The notes under the pieces are model-generated. The model was given only the letters and a program-made list of their open reading frames with translations, did not search any database and was not told the DNA's origin. DNA of 64,000 bases from Brassica napus (Eukaryota > Streptophyta > Magnoliopsida > Brassicales > Brassicaceae): assembly GCF_020379485.1 (NCBI RefSeq), contig NC_063436.1, positions 23,992,423 through 24,056,422 of the forward strand. The letters are read 5' to 3'. Positions 23,407-34,148 of this stretch are shown piece by piece. Position numbers and translations under genes: made by a program. Numbering within the stretch: position 1 is the first letter of the stretch; each line of letters begins with the position of its first letter.

Positions 23407-26400
23407 ATGGGAGACACAACCGGAGTACCTAAAAGACGCACCATCTCACCTTATGACCTCACGTCCGGCGACAACCCGGGTGCGGTGATTTCATCCCCGT
23501 TACTTAACGGTACGAACTATGATGAGTGGGCAATTAACTTGCGTATGGCGCTGAGTTCACGCAAGAAGTTTGGATTTATTGATGGAAGTATTCCAAAACC
23601 ACCTGCCGATTCCTCAAACCTTGAAGACTGGATCGCGAATAATCACTTGTTGGTTGGATGGATCAAACAAACCATTGAACCAAAACTCCGATCTTCGATA
23701 TCCACTCGCGAGGTAGCTAAGGAACTGTGGGATATAATTAAGAAGAGATTCTCGGTGAAGAGTGGAGCACGGCTACAACAGCTTCGCAACTCTCTTGCCA
23801 CTTGTAAACAGAACGGAGCGTCTGTTGATGATTACTTTGGTAGGCTTACCAAAATTTGGGATGGCATTCGGGAATGTATGAATTCTAAACAATGTAACTG
23901 CGGAAAGTGCGAGTGCGATCTCAATACAGCACATGAAGCGGAGAGAGAAATACTTCGTGTTCATGATTTTCTGGCAGGTCTTGATGATTCAGCTCATGGT
24001 GTTATTCGGTCTCAAATTTGTGCTGTGACGCCACTTCCGGATCTTGATAGCGTGTATCAGACGATTCTTCAGAATGAGACAATAAGGTCGACTGTAGCTC
24101 AAGAAAATCAAGTCATGAGTTTTGCCTCACAACTCAACTCTAGTCGGGAACAGCCCCTACGCTCAAACGACAACTTTCACTCATCGTCATATCCTACAAA
24201 TCGAGATCCATCGAGGAAGTGTACGGTGTGTGGAAAAACCGGCCATGAGGCAAGCTCTTGTTTTCGAGTGGTTGGATTTCCTGAGTGGTATGGCACGAAT
24301 GGTCGTGGGCGTGGTGGTCCGGGTCGTGGGCGTGGTACCACACCGCGAGCAAACAGCACACAGATAGTTGCTTCCAACTCGGCGGCGGTTTCTTCTCCTC
24401 TGGTCTTAACAGATTCCGATAGACAAGGAATTGCGGGTATATCTGATGAGCAATGGAAGCTAATACAACGTATGGTGGGGAGCAAACCAAAGACTGAACC
24501 ATTGAGTGGTAAGATTATTTGCAATGAATGGATACTGGATACTGGTGCAACGCACCATATGACTGGACAAGCTGAGTGTCTTGAGGACATACGTCCTATA
24601 CTTCCAGTCTCTGTTCGATTGCCTACAGGATTGAATGTTCTTGCTTCCCAGCAAGGGACAATTCGATTAAATCCACGATTAATACTTCATAACGTGTACC
24701 TCGTTGATGGCTTTGACACAAATTTGATCTCATTTGGTCAATTACTTACTGATAACGGTTTAGTAGGACAGATCACTGATAAAATTTTGATCTTACAGGA
24801 CCGCACTACGAAGATGCTGATTGGGATGGGTGAACGAGAGAGAGAGGGGCTTTACCGGCTCTGCTGTGCTTCAGAGATCACATCGTTGCATACTAGTGTT
24901 GGTGAAGACTCTACCTTATGGCATCATCGTTTGGGTCATCCGTCTTCTCGCATTATCAGTTTGCTTCCGGGTGTTAGCAGTCCTAAGGATTTTTTTAAAA
25001 ATTGTGATGTTTGCTTACGCGCAAAACAGACTAGACAATGTTTTCCAGAGAGTTCTACTTATTCTAATGAAATTTTTGATTTGATTCACTGTGATTTATG
25101 GGGTCCTTATCGCACCACGGCATTGTGTGGCACACGTTACTTTCTGACCATAGTAGATGATCACTCTCGAGCTGTTTGGGTATATCTTCTACAAGATAAG
25201 ACATCTGTCTCGCGTCATCTTAAAGAGTTTCTGGCCTTGGTTCATACACAATTTTCAAAGAAAGTAAAAACCATACGATCTGATAATGGGACAGAGTTCG
25301 TATGTTTATCAAGATATTTTCAAGAGAATGGAATTCAGCATGAGACTTCATGTGTATACACACCACAACAGAATGGGCGAGTTGAGCGTAAACATCGCCA
25401 TATACTCAATATAGCACGGGCGTTACGTTTTCAAGCTCATCTTCCTATTGAATATTGGGGAGAGTGTGTGAAAACTGCAGTATACTTGATGAATCGTACT
25501 CCTTCTCAACTTCTAAATGGCAAAACACCGTTTGAGAAATTGTATGGGAGGACTCCATCGTTTAATCATCTCAAGGTTTTTGGATGCTTGGCGTATGCAC
25601 ACAATATCAATCATAGAGGAGATAAATTTGCTCCTCGGAGCCGTCGATGCGTTTTCTTGGGGTATCCTACCGGTAAGAAAGGTTGGCTTCTACTTGATCT
25701 TGACAAACAGAGCACATTTATATCAAGAGATGTCGTTTTTTCTGAGAACACGTTTCCATTTGCGGCTGTAACTTCATCACCAGAACTTTCTGAGACCACG
25801 CCTGTGCTAGGCGAGGTTTCATTTGATGACACAGATTCTGATACATCAGAGGTTGAGCTAGCTGCAACAGAAGAAATTATACAGGAAGCTCCAGCAACTG
25901 ATGCGAATATACAAGAAGATTTGATTATTGCTCCTACGGCTGGTGAAACAGAGACTACTATTGAGAATCTGCCTGTGATTGTTGAGAACTTAGGCAGAGG
26001 TCTTCGAACTAAGACACCATCAACTCGCTTACGTGACTATGTAGTCAACACAGTTACTCTCGACACTTCTCTCTCTCTCTCTTCAACTTCACCTACTCAT
26101 CAGTCATCTTCAGGTTCGGTTTATCCTCTCTCAAATTTTCTCTCTTGTGAAAAATTCTCTGACTCACATCGCAGCTTCTTAGCATCAATATCATCACTTC
26201 ATGTGCCACGTTCCTTTAAAGAAGCTATGCTTGACAAAATATGGAAGGATTCGATGGGCACTGAGGTTACTGCTTTAGAGAGTCAGCATACATGGGATCT
26301 AGAACCATTACCACCGGGTAAGAAGGCCCTTGATAATAAATGGATCTATACGATCAAGTATCGGGCTGATGGTACGGTTGAGAGACCAAAATCGAGGCTG

Positions 26401-27738
26401 GTCGTATGTGGAAACAGGCAAAAATATGGTGTAGACTACACAGACACGTTTTCTCCCGTTGCAAAGATGACGACAGTGAGAGTGTTTCTGGATTATGCTG
26501 CTAAACATAATTATGAAGTCCATCAAATGGATGTACACAATGCTTTTCTGCATGGTGATCTTAATGAAGAGGTATACATGAAGATTCCACAAGGGTTTTC
26601 TTCGTCTAATGAAACAAGAGTGTGTAGACTTCGGAAGTCTCTTTATGGCTTGAAGCAAGCTCCTCGATGTTGGTTTGCTAAGCTTACAGAAGCTCTCATC
26701 AAATATGGCTTTACTCAAACTAAGTCGGATTACTCCCTATTCGTCTACTCCAAGAATGGTGTCTCTATTCGCTTACTAGCATATGTAGATGATCTAATTA
26801 TATCAGGAAGTACACTCGCAGAAATTCAGTCCCTGAAGGACTATCTATCTTTGTGCTTTCATATGAAAGATCTTGGTCATCTCAAGTATTTTTTGGGCAT
26901 AGAAGTAGCTCGGAGTCCTTCTGGTTTCTACTTATGTCAGCGCAAATATGCAACTGATATTGTTACTGAAGTTGGTTTACTCGGGTGTAAACCGGCTGGG
27001 TCTCCTATGGATCAGAATCACCAGCTGGCTAGGCTTAAAGGTCCAGTGATTTCAGAACCAGAACGTTATCGCAGACTCGTCGGTCGTCTCATTTATCTAG
27101 CAGCTACTCGACCTGATTTGACCTATGCTATTCATATCTTGTCTCTATTTATGCATGCACCTCAGGAAGAGCATTGGCTTGCTGCACTAAAAGTTGTCCG
27201 ATATCTCAAGGGAACTTTGGGTCAAGGTATTATTCTTGATGCAAAATCTACGTTTCATGTAACCGGTTGGTGTGACTCAGACTGGGGAGGCTGTCCTGTT
27301 TCTCGACGTTCTCTTAGCGGATGGATTGTTCAGCTTGGTGCTTCTCCAATAGCATGGAAAACAAAGAAACAAGACACAGTTTCATGCTCATCTGCAGAGG
27401 CTGAATATCGTGCCATGGGTGCGATAACAAAGGAACTTTTATGGATCAAAGGTCTTCTTAAAGAAATTGGTATTGATCATCCAGAACCAATGACACTACA
27501 TTGTGATAGTCAGCCGGCGATTCATATAAGTTCTAATCCTGTATTTCATGAGAGGACTAAGAATATTGAAATAGAATGTCATTTCATCAGAGATGAGATA
27601 GTTAAAGGAGTCCTGAAACCATCGTATGTCCCTACTAAGGAACAGCTTGCAGACATATTTACTAAGGCATTGGGGAGAAAGGAGTTTGAAGTTTTTTTAT
27701 CCAAGTTGGGCATTCGAAACTTACATGCTCCACCTTGA
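23407..27738 (+). CDS. Copia gag-pol polyprotein, intact
   Basis: This single frame of 1443 residues starts at the first true ATG after the primer-binding site; the frame is open farther left but only from a TTG. Domains in order are: gag (UBN2-like) with a CCHC zinc knuckle from about residue 272; aspartic protease with DTGA near 378; integrase with its zinc-binding HHCC from about 505 and the D,D(35)E core around 561-660; reverse transcriptase with YVDD near 1126; and RNase H from about 1290 (WCDSDWGG, later SSAEAEYRAM). This integrase-before-RT order defines Ty1/copia. I see no frameshift or stop, so the element may be active. Confidence 0.95.
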   Translation: MGDTTGVPKRRTISPYDLTSGDNPGAVISSPLLNGTNYDEWAINLRMALSSRKKFGFIDGSIPKPPADSSNLEDWIANNHLLVGWIKQTIEPKLRSSISTREVAKELWDIIKKRFSVKSGARLQQLRNSLATCKQNGASVDDYFGRLTKIWDGIRECMNSKQCNCGKCECDLNTAHEAEREILRVHDFLAGLDDSAHGVIRSQICAVTPLPDLDSVYQTILQNETIRSTVAQENQVMSFASQLNSSREQPLRSNDNFHSSSYPTNRDPSRKCTVCGKTGHEASSCFRVVGFPEWYGTNGRGRGGPGRGRGTTPRANSTQIVASNSAAVSSPLVLTDSDRQGIAGISDEQWKLIQRMVGSKPKTEPLSGKIICNEWILDTGATHHMTGQAECLEDIRPILPVSVRLPTGLNVLASQQGTIRLNPRLILHNVYLVDGFDTNLISFGQLLTDNGLVGQITDKILILQDRTTKMLIGMGEREREGLYRLCCASEITSLHTSVGEDSTLWHHRLGHPSSRIISLLPGVSSPKDFFKNCDVCLRAKQTRQCFPESSTYSNEIFDLIHCDLWGPYRTTALCGTRYFLTIVDDHSRAVWVYLLQDKTSVSRHLKEFLALVHTQFSKKVKTIRSDNGTEFVCLSRYFQENGIQHETSCVYTPQQNGRVERKHRHILNIARALRFQAHLPIEYWGECVKTAVYLMNRTPSQLLNGKTPFEKLYGRTPSFNHLKVFGCLAYAHNINHRGDKFAPRSRRCVFLGYPTGKKGWLLLDLDKQSTFISRDVVFSENTFPFAAVTSSPELSETTPVLGEVSFDDTDSDTSEVELAATEEIIQEAPATDANIQEDLIIAPTAGETETTIENLPVIVENLGRGLRTKTPSTRLRDYVVNTVTLDTSLSLSSTSPTHQSSSGSVYPLSNFLSCEKFSDSHRSFLASISSLHVPRSFKEAMLDKIWKDSMGTEVTALESQHTWDLEPLPPGKKALDNKWIYTIKYRADGTVERPKSRLVVCGNRQKYGVDYTDTFSPVAKMTTVRVFLDYAAKHNYEVHQMDVHNAFLHGDLNEEVYMKIPQGFSSSNETRVCRLRKSLYGLKQAPRCWFAKLTEALIKYGFTQTKSDYSLFVYSKNGVSIRLLAYVDDLIISGSTLAEIQSLKDYLSLCFHMKDLGHLKYFLGIEVARSPSGFYLCQRKYATDIVTEVGLLGCKPAGSPMDQNHQLARLKGPVISEPERYRRLVGRLIYLAATRPDLTYAIHILSLFMHAPQEEHWLAALKVVRYLKGTLGQGIILDAKSTFHVTGWCDSDWGGCPVSRRSLSGWIVQLGASPIAWKTKKQDTVSCSSAEAEYRAMGAITKELLWIKGLLKEIGIDHPEPMTLHCDSQPAIHISSNPVFHERTKNIEIECHFIRDEIVKGVLKPSYVPTKEQLADIFTKALGRKEFEVFLSKLGIRNLHAPP

Positions 27739-27745
27739 GGGGGGG

Positions 27746-27897
27746 TATTGAGATAAGGATATAGAGTTATATATTTCCTATTCTAGTTATTTCTATTATT
27801 CCGATTAGGTTTAGGAGATATCACAAAGGTTGTATAAATATTGGCTTAACGCCTTCTTAATACACAAGTTATTATTCAGCAACTCATAAACTTGTCA
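27746..27897 (+). repeat. 3' LTR of the copia element
   Basis: This 152-bp repeat is identical to the 5' LTR except for one base. It is followed by the target copy ACATC. Confidence 0.93.
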
Positions 27898-27902
27898 ACA
27901 TC

Positions 27903-28960
27903 ATTCTAAGTTTCCTTATCGTATGTTAGATATTTGAATTTCGTTATTTTACGCTAGATATTCTATATTTTGTTATGCTTTGACTGAAACAAGGACCGCA
28001 TCATTATTTTCCTTTACCTTTTTTTTTAGTTCTATTACTTTGTGCCTTTACAATATATATAGCAATGCAAGGGAGGTTGATTTAGATGGTCCTGCATATA
28101 TATGAGGTTGTAATACATATGCGAGTCTACCTTATGATTATATGCCGATTGTGACTAATATGTTGGAAAAACAAAAGTAAAATGAACATCTACGTTTTAA
28201 CTTCTTCTAAAGAAAAAAAAAATCAAACAAATACGCATATTCTATCTTTGCTTAACCGACAAACAGTAGAATAGAAGGAAAGTACAATTGACATGTGGTC
28301 TATTTAGGTTATCCGTGCATATTTGTACCATCATTAAGTCGCGGTTTAGATTACCGTATTCAAAGAACGGATTCACAAATTAAAGTTATATAGCTTATAT
28401 TTACCTCTGGTTCTGAACTGAAAAGAACCGTCTCCGATTAAAAGAGCTTCTGACATTCATTTAGTAATTAGTAGTAAAAGCCTTTGACAAAAAAAAAACA
28501 CTATTGGAAGCAATATATTGAGATGTTTTTATTGTCGAGGAACTCGTGGTCAAATTTAAAAAAAAGGGTTTGGTACGCTAACAAGTTTCAGGTCTTAGGT
28601 AAGACCGTACGAGTAATTTGATAGCAAAACTAAGTCACATTGTTCCTAAACATTCACATAGATATGAACTCTTATTTTAGGTTCCTCTGCATACTAAAAA
28701 AAAATGGACTATTCATAAACTACACTTCATTTTTATGGGATTAGTTTGCATCTCTCTATAGATTCGGATACTTTCATGTTAATAAGAAACAAAAATATTT
28801 CTTTTTCCTCGCATATTTTAATTGTGTATTAGTTCAGTAAAGGAAAATCTATATTTTATAACACAGGAAGCTGATTTTGATATATAGTTTAAGTTCTCTG
28901 TCAAAAGAAAATTTAAAATCTACAAAATAGTGTTAGTTGATTGAATAGATATTTGATATG
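27903..28960. other. Displaced 3' flank of CLE copy B
   Basis: This sequence continues the unit B flank that the copia element split from its CLE gene. It matches unit A from about 18545 to 19365. No gene is visible. Confidence 0.55.
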
Positions 28961-31142
28961 GAAGAATAGGAAGAAATATGATGGAGTTTAAGAATAGGAA
29001 GAAGATGTTTTACGAATAGGTCATAAGACAAACATTTTTGGAATAAAAGTGGTATAGTAGATTTTGACGGAGTAAATAACACAAGGTCGAATCTCACACC
29101 ATTGCATTCGGAATTTAAAATTCCTTATTTGGGTTATATATAGAAAGTATGATAACGAAACGTGACATTTGCGACAAATTTCTCTAAATTAGTGAAAATG
29201 GTTTAAGAATCATGGGAATAGTCTGCTTTTGCAATATACATGGAGAAGTTCTCAAGAAAGAATAATTTCAGCACATTCGTGATCACACTTGTGCTCTGAA
29301 CTTAAAATACAATGTTGAAAAGTTATGTACGGGTTTTTCTGAGTCAATGCATGTCCTCTATCGTATACATAGACTTAAAATTTGAATAAGAAATGTGGAT
29401 AGAGCCTGTTGTATTGATAAAAAAAAATGCGACGGAGCTCGTAGATGACTAAAACTTTTATATATGTAAATTTATTATGTAGTTTACAGTTTATATATTT
29501 GTGTGTGTGTGTGTGAATTGATGTGGTTTACGGTTTCTTTTCTTTTATTCAAGTCTAAACTCAAAAGACAAATTATACTTAATGCGTATTTATTTGTTAA
29601 TAACGTTTTTGGGTCAAAATATATATGTTAGTGATCTGTATTTGGTTAATTAAGTTAAAGCGTCGGTCCATCATTTGAATGAATCAGTGAACAAAATATT
29701 AATCTTTTATCGAAAGTTTGGTTACCATTGCTTTATAGTAAACCAAACACATAATACTATGATTAGCCCATGGGTGATATATAGGTAGTCATGAGTGAAA
29801 AAGACAGATTCCTATGAAATCATATGCGTATCAATGAACATTTATAAGTATTAACCTAACGATACACACGTATAAAGAGATAAATCACTATCTTATAAAT
29901 CATTTAAAAACAAATTTAAGAAAAAGCATTCAACCTAAAAAGTTAACGAACGTGAAGACCGAATTGGAGGGATTATCGGCTGTAAATGGCATCATATAAT
30001 AAAGTCCTTTTATCGACGAACAAAAGACGGCGAACGTGAAGCATTCTTTTCTATTAAAAGCAAATCGTATTTTTTTAGGAATAAAGCCAAAAACTAATGA
30101 CTTATCGCACGACCCAAATGGACCCCATATAGTGTATATTGTTTCTGTTAATATAGATTAATATCACCCAAAATAAATTAAAGCATCGTGACTTTCTTAT
30201 CATTTTATAAACATACGTACGATTTGTATTTTATGTAAATCTCAAGAAAGCTTTATTGTTAATATCAGATAAAGGATATAATATGATAGTGTTGACATCA
30301 ATTGGTATATAGCTTTAGTTTTTAAATGAACCTCAAATATATTACTAACCACACATATTAGTAGGCACTTGTAGTATATGCTTTATAGGGCATAAACTAT
30401 TTTTTAAATTTTCTATATAAAAAAATCAAAACATATGAAATTTTATGTCGTTTTGGAATTTTACAGCATTGCACAAAAAAAAAGAGAGATAAAGAGAGAT
30501 ATTCACAATATAAACCAAAATATATAGTTAAATAGTGGTTTATGTTAGTGTCGTCATTGTGTCAATCCATATACAAATTCGGTATAATACATATTGTCAA
30601 CAAGAATACTATGAAGAGGCAGGTACTTAATACATATACACAGTTTTGGTCTGTTAAGCAGAATTATTATGCCAGAATAGATACGAATCAGAATATTCAA
30701 TAATCAACACGAACTGAAAGCCTCTTATTCACACTTAGGATTGTTTAAGCACTATTAACCAATGTGGAAAAGTATCAAATTTTAGTGATGAAAATATAAA
30801 CATCAAAAGGAACTAGAAGGCAGCAAATCGGTTCATTGTGCTAAACTGGGGACCGTTTAATGTGAATTTTAAATCAAGAAAGAGGAGATTGATTAACTAA
30901 ATTGAATATTTAAATAATTTATAAAAAAACAATTGAATCAATTCCTTTAACTTAAAAAAATAGATTATCGACTATAATATCATAAGAAAATGGATTACAT
31001 GATACATAGTGGATTCAAATTGCAGACAAGATCCTACCTTATAATATTTTTCTCTTTTCTACTTTATTGGCACCTCTCAACTGAATCTCTTATTTTAGTA
31101 GTCGAATAAAAATGATTTGATTCTTTTTTGGTCAAAAAATGA
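28961..31142. other. AT-rich intergenic DNA
   Basis: I see no gene, RNA or clear transposon in these ~2.2 kb. A short GT microsatellite lies at about 29499-29514. Confidence 0.5.
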
Positions 31143-31144
31143 TA

Positions 31145-31403
31145 CTCCCTCCGTTTTTTAATATAAGTCGTTTTAGAATTGTGCACGTAGATTAAGAAAT
31201 CATTAATTTTTTATATTTTATAAACAAAAACATCATTTATTATTTACCTAACCACAAATTAACCAATAATAAAATAGAAAGTATATTATCATTGGTTACA
31301 TAACATTAAGTGTTAATAAATTTTACATAGAAAACCGAAAACATCATATAATTTGGAACATAAAAATTCCTCTAAAACGACTTATATAAAAATACGGAGG
31401 GAG
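31145..31403. mobile_element. Stowaway-type MITE
   Basis: The ends CTCCCTCCGT and ACGGAGGGAG are perfect inverted repeats flanked by TA duplications (31143-31144 and 31404-31405). That is the signature of Stowaway (Tc1/mariner) MITEs, which are common in plants. The inversion extends inward (aagtcgttttag / ctaaaacgactt). The element is 259 bp with no coding capacity. Confidence 0.88.
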
Positions 31404-31728
31404 TATATATTTTTTTCTCAGAGCTGATTTATTTCTTTATTCAAAAGCAGAAAGGAAATGATTTAATCGAGCTAAGGTGGTATGACCCATATATAATTAG
31501 AAAAGGCCCAATAAGTCTAGATTCTTAAAAACCTTGAAAGAGAATTTGCTTATGACTTACGAGAATGTTATACAATATGTGAAAATTACTTGAACAAGAT
31601 TGACAGGACTTGGTAGCTAAACTTTATCTTTAAAACAAATAAATTTGTACATTTGATGCTATTGTGGAACTCATCTTCAAGAACTTTGTCATATAAAAAC
31701 TCGAATAGGTGCTTCTATAAAAGAAACA
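31404..31728. other. 3' flank of the PPR gene
   Basis: This holds the presumed 3' UTR of the minus-strand PPR gene. I see no other feature. Confidence 0.5.
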
Positions 31729-33579
31729 TCAAGAGGTCTCCAAGTAACAAGTTGCAGAAGCTTCAGCTTCATCTAACTCAATATCCCCACAAGTAGATAG
31801 AATTGTTGCAAATATATAATCATCAACCTCAAACCCCTCTGCCTCCATTCTATACATTAGCTTCAACGCTTCCCTGCAAAACCCATTCCTCGCATAGCCC
31901 ATTATCATCGCCTTCCATGAGACCAAGTTCTTCTCAGGCATACTGTCGAATACCCTAAAAGCTTCAGAGACAAACCCACATTTTGCATACATATGAATCA
32001 AAGCACTTCCCACAAAGACATTCGACAGAGCATGATTCTTCTCCGCAATGGAATGGATTGATCTGCCGATAAGAAGAGCTTCTGAGTTAGCACAAGCTTT
32101 CAAAGCCGAGGAGTATGTAAACGGGTTTGGCTCCACACCGTCCTGAATCATCTCTTTCAAGAAGTCCAGCGCTTCTGCTTCGTGTCCTAAGCTCGAACAT
32201 CCAGAGATCATAGCTGTCCATGAAACCACATCTCTGGATGGCAACTGCTGAAGAACATTGAAAGCGTCACGAGACTCTCCGCATTTACAGTACAGCCAAA
32301 CCAAAGTACTCCCTATGTAGACATTCTTTTCGATCGAGTTCTTAATGATCTGAGCATGAAGCTCCTTCCCCAACAGTAAAGCCCCAACAGATCCACACGC
32401 TCTAAGGATGCTTACCACTGTCAGATTGTTAGCTATCAAATGCCGCCTCTTCATCACCCTAAAGAGGCTAATAGCATCCTCTCCAAAACCTTCTCGAGCA
32501 TGTGCAGCGATTATCGAAGTCCACGTGACCGTGTTTCTATTGCTCATCCCATCAAACACTTTCCTACAATCTGAAATCTCCCCACACTTAGCATACATGT
32601 CCATTAACGAAGTTCCTACAAAAACATCTTTCTTAATCATCTTCTTAACCACCAAGCTGTGTACTTGCCTCCCAAATCTCAACGCTTTCTCCTCACTACA
32701 AGCCTTCAAGATACTACACACCGTGAACTCATTAGGCAAAAACCCATGCTCCAACATTCCTATAAACATAACTATAGCTTTGTTCCCATGCCCTTTTCTC
32801 GAACAAGCGGATATAACAGCCGTCCAAGATATCACATCCTTCTCCTCCATCATATCAAAAGCTCGTAACGCACTCGTCAACTCACCGCACTGCGCGTAGA
32901 AGTAAACGAGAGAGCTCTCAACAATGAGATTCTCCACTCTAACCTTCACCATACTACCATGAACCTGCCTCCCTAGCTCAAACTCTGGTCTCCTACTACA
33001 CAGATTCAACAGACACACAAACATCCTCCCGTTAGTATAACGAATCCCATGCTTCACGTAATCCTCAAACAGCGAAAACGCCTCATCTTCGAGACCGTAC
33101 TTCAAGTACCCATCAATCATCGCGGTCCAAGTAACAGTGTTTCTCTCAGGCATACTGTCGAACACTTTACGTGCATAAACCAAATCGCCAAGCCTCACAC
33201 AAGCACTAATCAAATTGTTACCGAAGTAGATCACTTGATCGTCGAAACACTTCAAGGCCATCGCGTGAATCCTTTTGATTAGCCGCATCCCGTTAGAAGA
33301 CTGTAGCCACTCCGCGAGCAGAGCGTAATCCACTCGGGAAGAATCGTAGCTCACACTCTCTCGGGGAAGCTCTAAACCGAAGTTATCGCTGAAACCCATA
33401 TCGAAAGTTGATCTCTTTCTGGAGAAGAGACGAAACCCAGATGATCTTCTGTTCCTCTGTTCATCTCGCTTCGGTCTCGAGTCGGTAATGAGAGGAGGCA
33501 AAGTCGACGACTTGAGTGTTCGCGTCGCCGGAATCTCTGGAATCCGGAGGTGGGGTTGAATCAACGTTAACGAGAACAT
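31729..33579 (-). CDS. PDM1: Plastid PPR protein, PDM1/SEL1 type
   Basis: This single-exon gene encodes 616 residues. PPR proteins bind organelle RNA in a base-specific way, one repeat per nucleotide. The N-terminal ~60 residues are basic and hydroxylated, fitting a plastid transit peptide. From about residue 80 the protein is a continuous run of mixed P, L and S repeats with the usual motifs (ARKVFDSMPERN, TWTAMIDGY, MYAKCGE). There is no E or DYW extension; it ends soon after the last repeat. Length and position match Arabidopsis At4g18520 (PDM1/SEL1, 617 residues as I recall), which is needed for plastid RNA processing and whose loss gives pigment-deficient, seedling-lethal plants. The frame is intact. 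The DUF707 gene starts divergently 570 bases away. Confidence 0.9.
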   Translation of the reverse strand: MFSLTLIQPHLRIPEIPATRTLKSSTLPPLITDSRPKRDEQRNRRSSGFRLFSRKRSTFDMGFSDNFGLELPRESVSYDSSRVDYALLAEWLQSSNGMRLIKRIHAMALKCFDDQVIYFGNNLISACVRLGDLVYARKVFDSMPERNTVTWTAMIDGYLKYGLEDEAFSLFEDYVKHGIRYTNGRMFVCLLNLCSRRPEFELGRQVHGSMVKVRVENLIVESSLVYFYAQCGELTSALRAFDMMEEKDVISWTAVISACSRKGHGNKAIVMFIGMLEHGFLPNEFTVCSILKACSEEKALRFGRQVHSLVVKKMIKKDVFVGTSLMDMYAKCGEISDCRKVFDGMSNRNTVTWTSIIAAHAREGFGEDAISLFRVMKRRHLIANNLTVVSILRACGSVGALLLGKELHAQIIKNSIEKNVYIGSTLVWLYCKCGESRDAFNVLQQLPSRDVVSWTAMISGCSSLGHEAEALDFLKEMIQDGVEPNPFTYSSALKACANSEALLIGRSIHSIAEKNHALSNVFVGSALIHMYAKCGFVSEAFRVFDSMPEKNLVSWKAMIMGYARNGFCREALKLMYRMEAEGFEVDDYIFATILSTCGDIELDEAEASATCYLETS

Positions 33580-34148
33580 CGGAATCGGAGAAGAATCAGA
33601 TAAAGCTCTCTCCTTTTTAAGAAATTAATCTGAAACTTTTAATTATGACGACAACAACAAATAATATCTCCGGTTGGGTTATACAGACATGCCTGAAAAA
33701 AATAAATAAAATAAATGATTGTATAACCAATGATAATGAAACACGTGTCTCGCCACTTGCCACTTTCAAACACAATAACTCTCTCCTGAAAACCTTTGAG
33801 TCGCTCCACGATCTCACAAAACGTGTCTCTCTAACTACAGTTATCATCAGTTTTCAGATTCTACTTCGACATTGTTTAATGTTTGTTCATATTTCTCAGC
33901 TTTTATTTTTGATTTTTTGAAGCAAAGTTGAAATGATTTTGTAAAGTTTTTTTTTTAAATTTATTTTGTAAAGCTTCTCTGAGACTTTTTTTCCTTTTAT
34001 GGGGGTTAAAACTCGGGAGAAAAAAAGTCAGAGTCAGAGTTTCATTACTCATTATAAGCTTTTTTAGACGAGAAGTTGAAAGGGGGTATTCGTTTCTTCT
34101 TCTTCGATTTTTCTGGGGTCTCTTCCTCTTCCTTATCCAAAAGGTTCG
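33580..34148. promoter_or_regulatory. Divergent promoter of the PPR and DUF707 genes
   Basis: These 569 bases separate two start codons that point away from each other, so they hold both promoters. A poly-pyrimidine leader (34094-34140) precedes the DUF707 start. I see no strongly diagnostic factor site. Confidence 0.5.

Larger units (their letters stand above)
23119..27897 (+). mobile_element. Young full-length Ty1/copia retrotransposon
   Basis: The element is 4779 bp, flanked by the 5-bp duplication ACATC (23114-23118 and 27898-27902). The two LTRs (23119-23270 and 27746-27897) are only 152 bp and differ at one base by my comparison. The primer-binding site TGGTATCAGAGC (23271-23282) matches the 3' end of initiator tRNA-Met. 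A polypurine tract of nine bases (27737-27745) precedes the 3' LTR. The LTRs start TATTG rather than the usual TGTTG and end CA. One uninterrupted gag-pol frame lies between. All parts needed for transposition are present. Confidence 0.95.
19735..28960. repeat. Tandem duplication, unit B (CLE2 region)
   Basis: This is the second direct copy of the CLE2 region; see unit A for landmarks. It lacks the unit A Helitron but holds a MITE (about 20715-21440) and a Ty1/copia element (23119-27897), the latter splitting the 3' flank of CLE copy B. Unit A reads continuously across both of these sites, so both insertions came after the duplication. Confidence 0.82.

Noticed and set aside
24177..24590. Antisense open frames within the copia gag-pol
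   Set aside because: They are shadows of the long sense frame, with no domain of their own.
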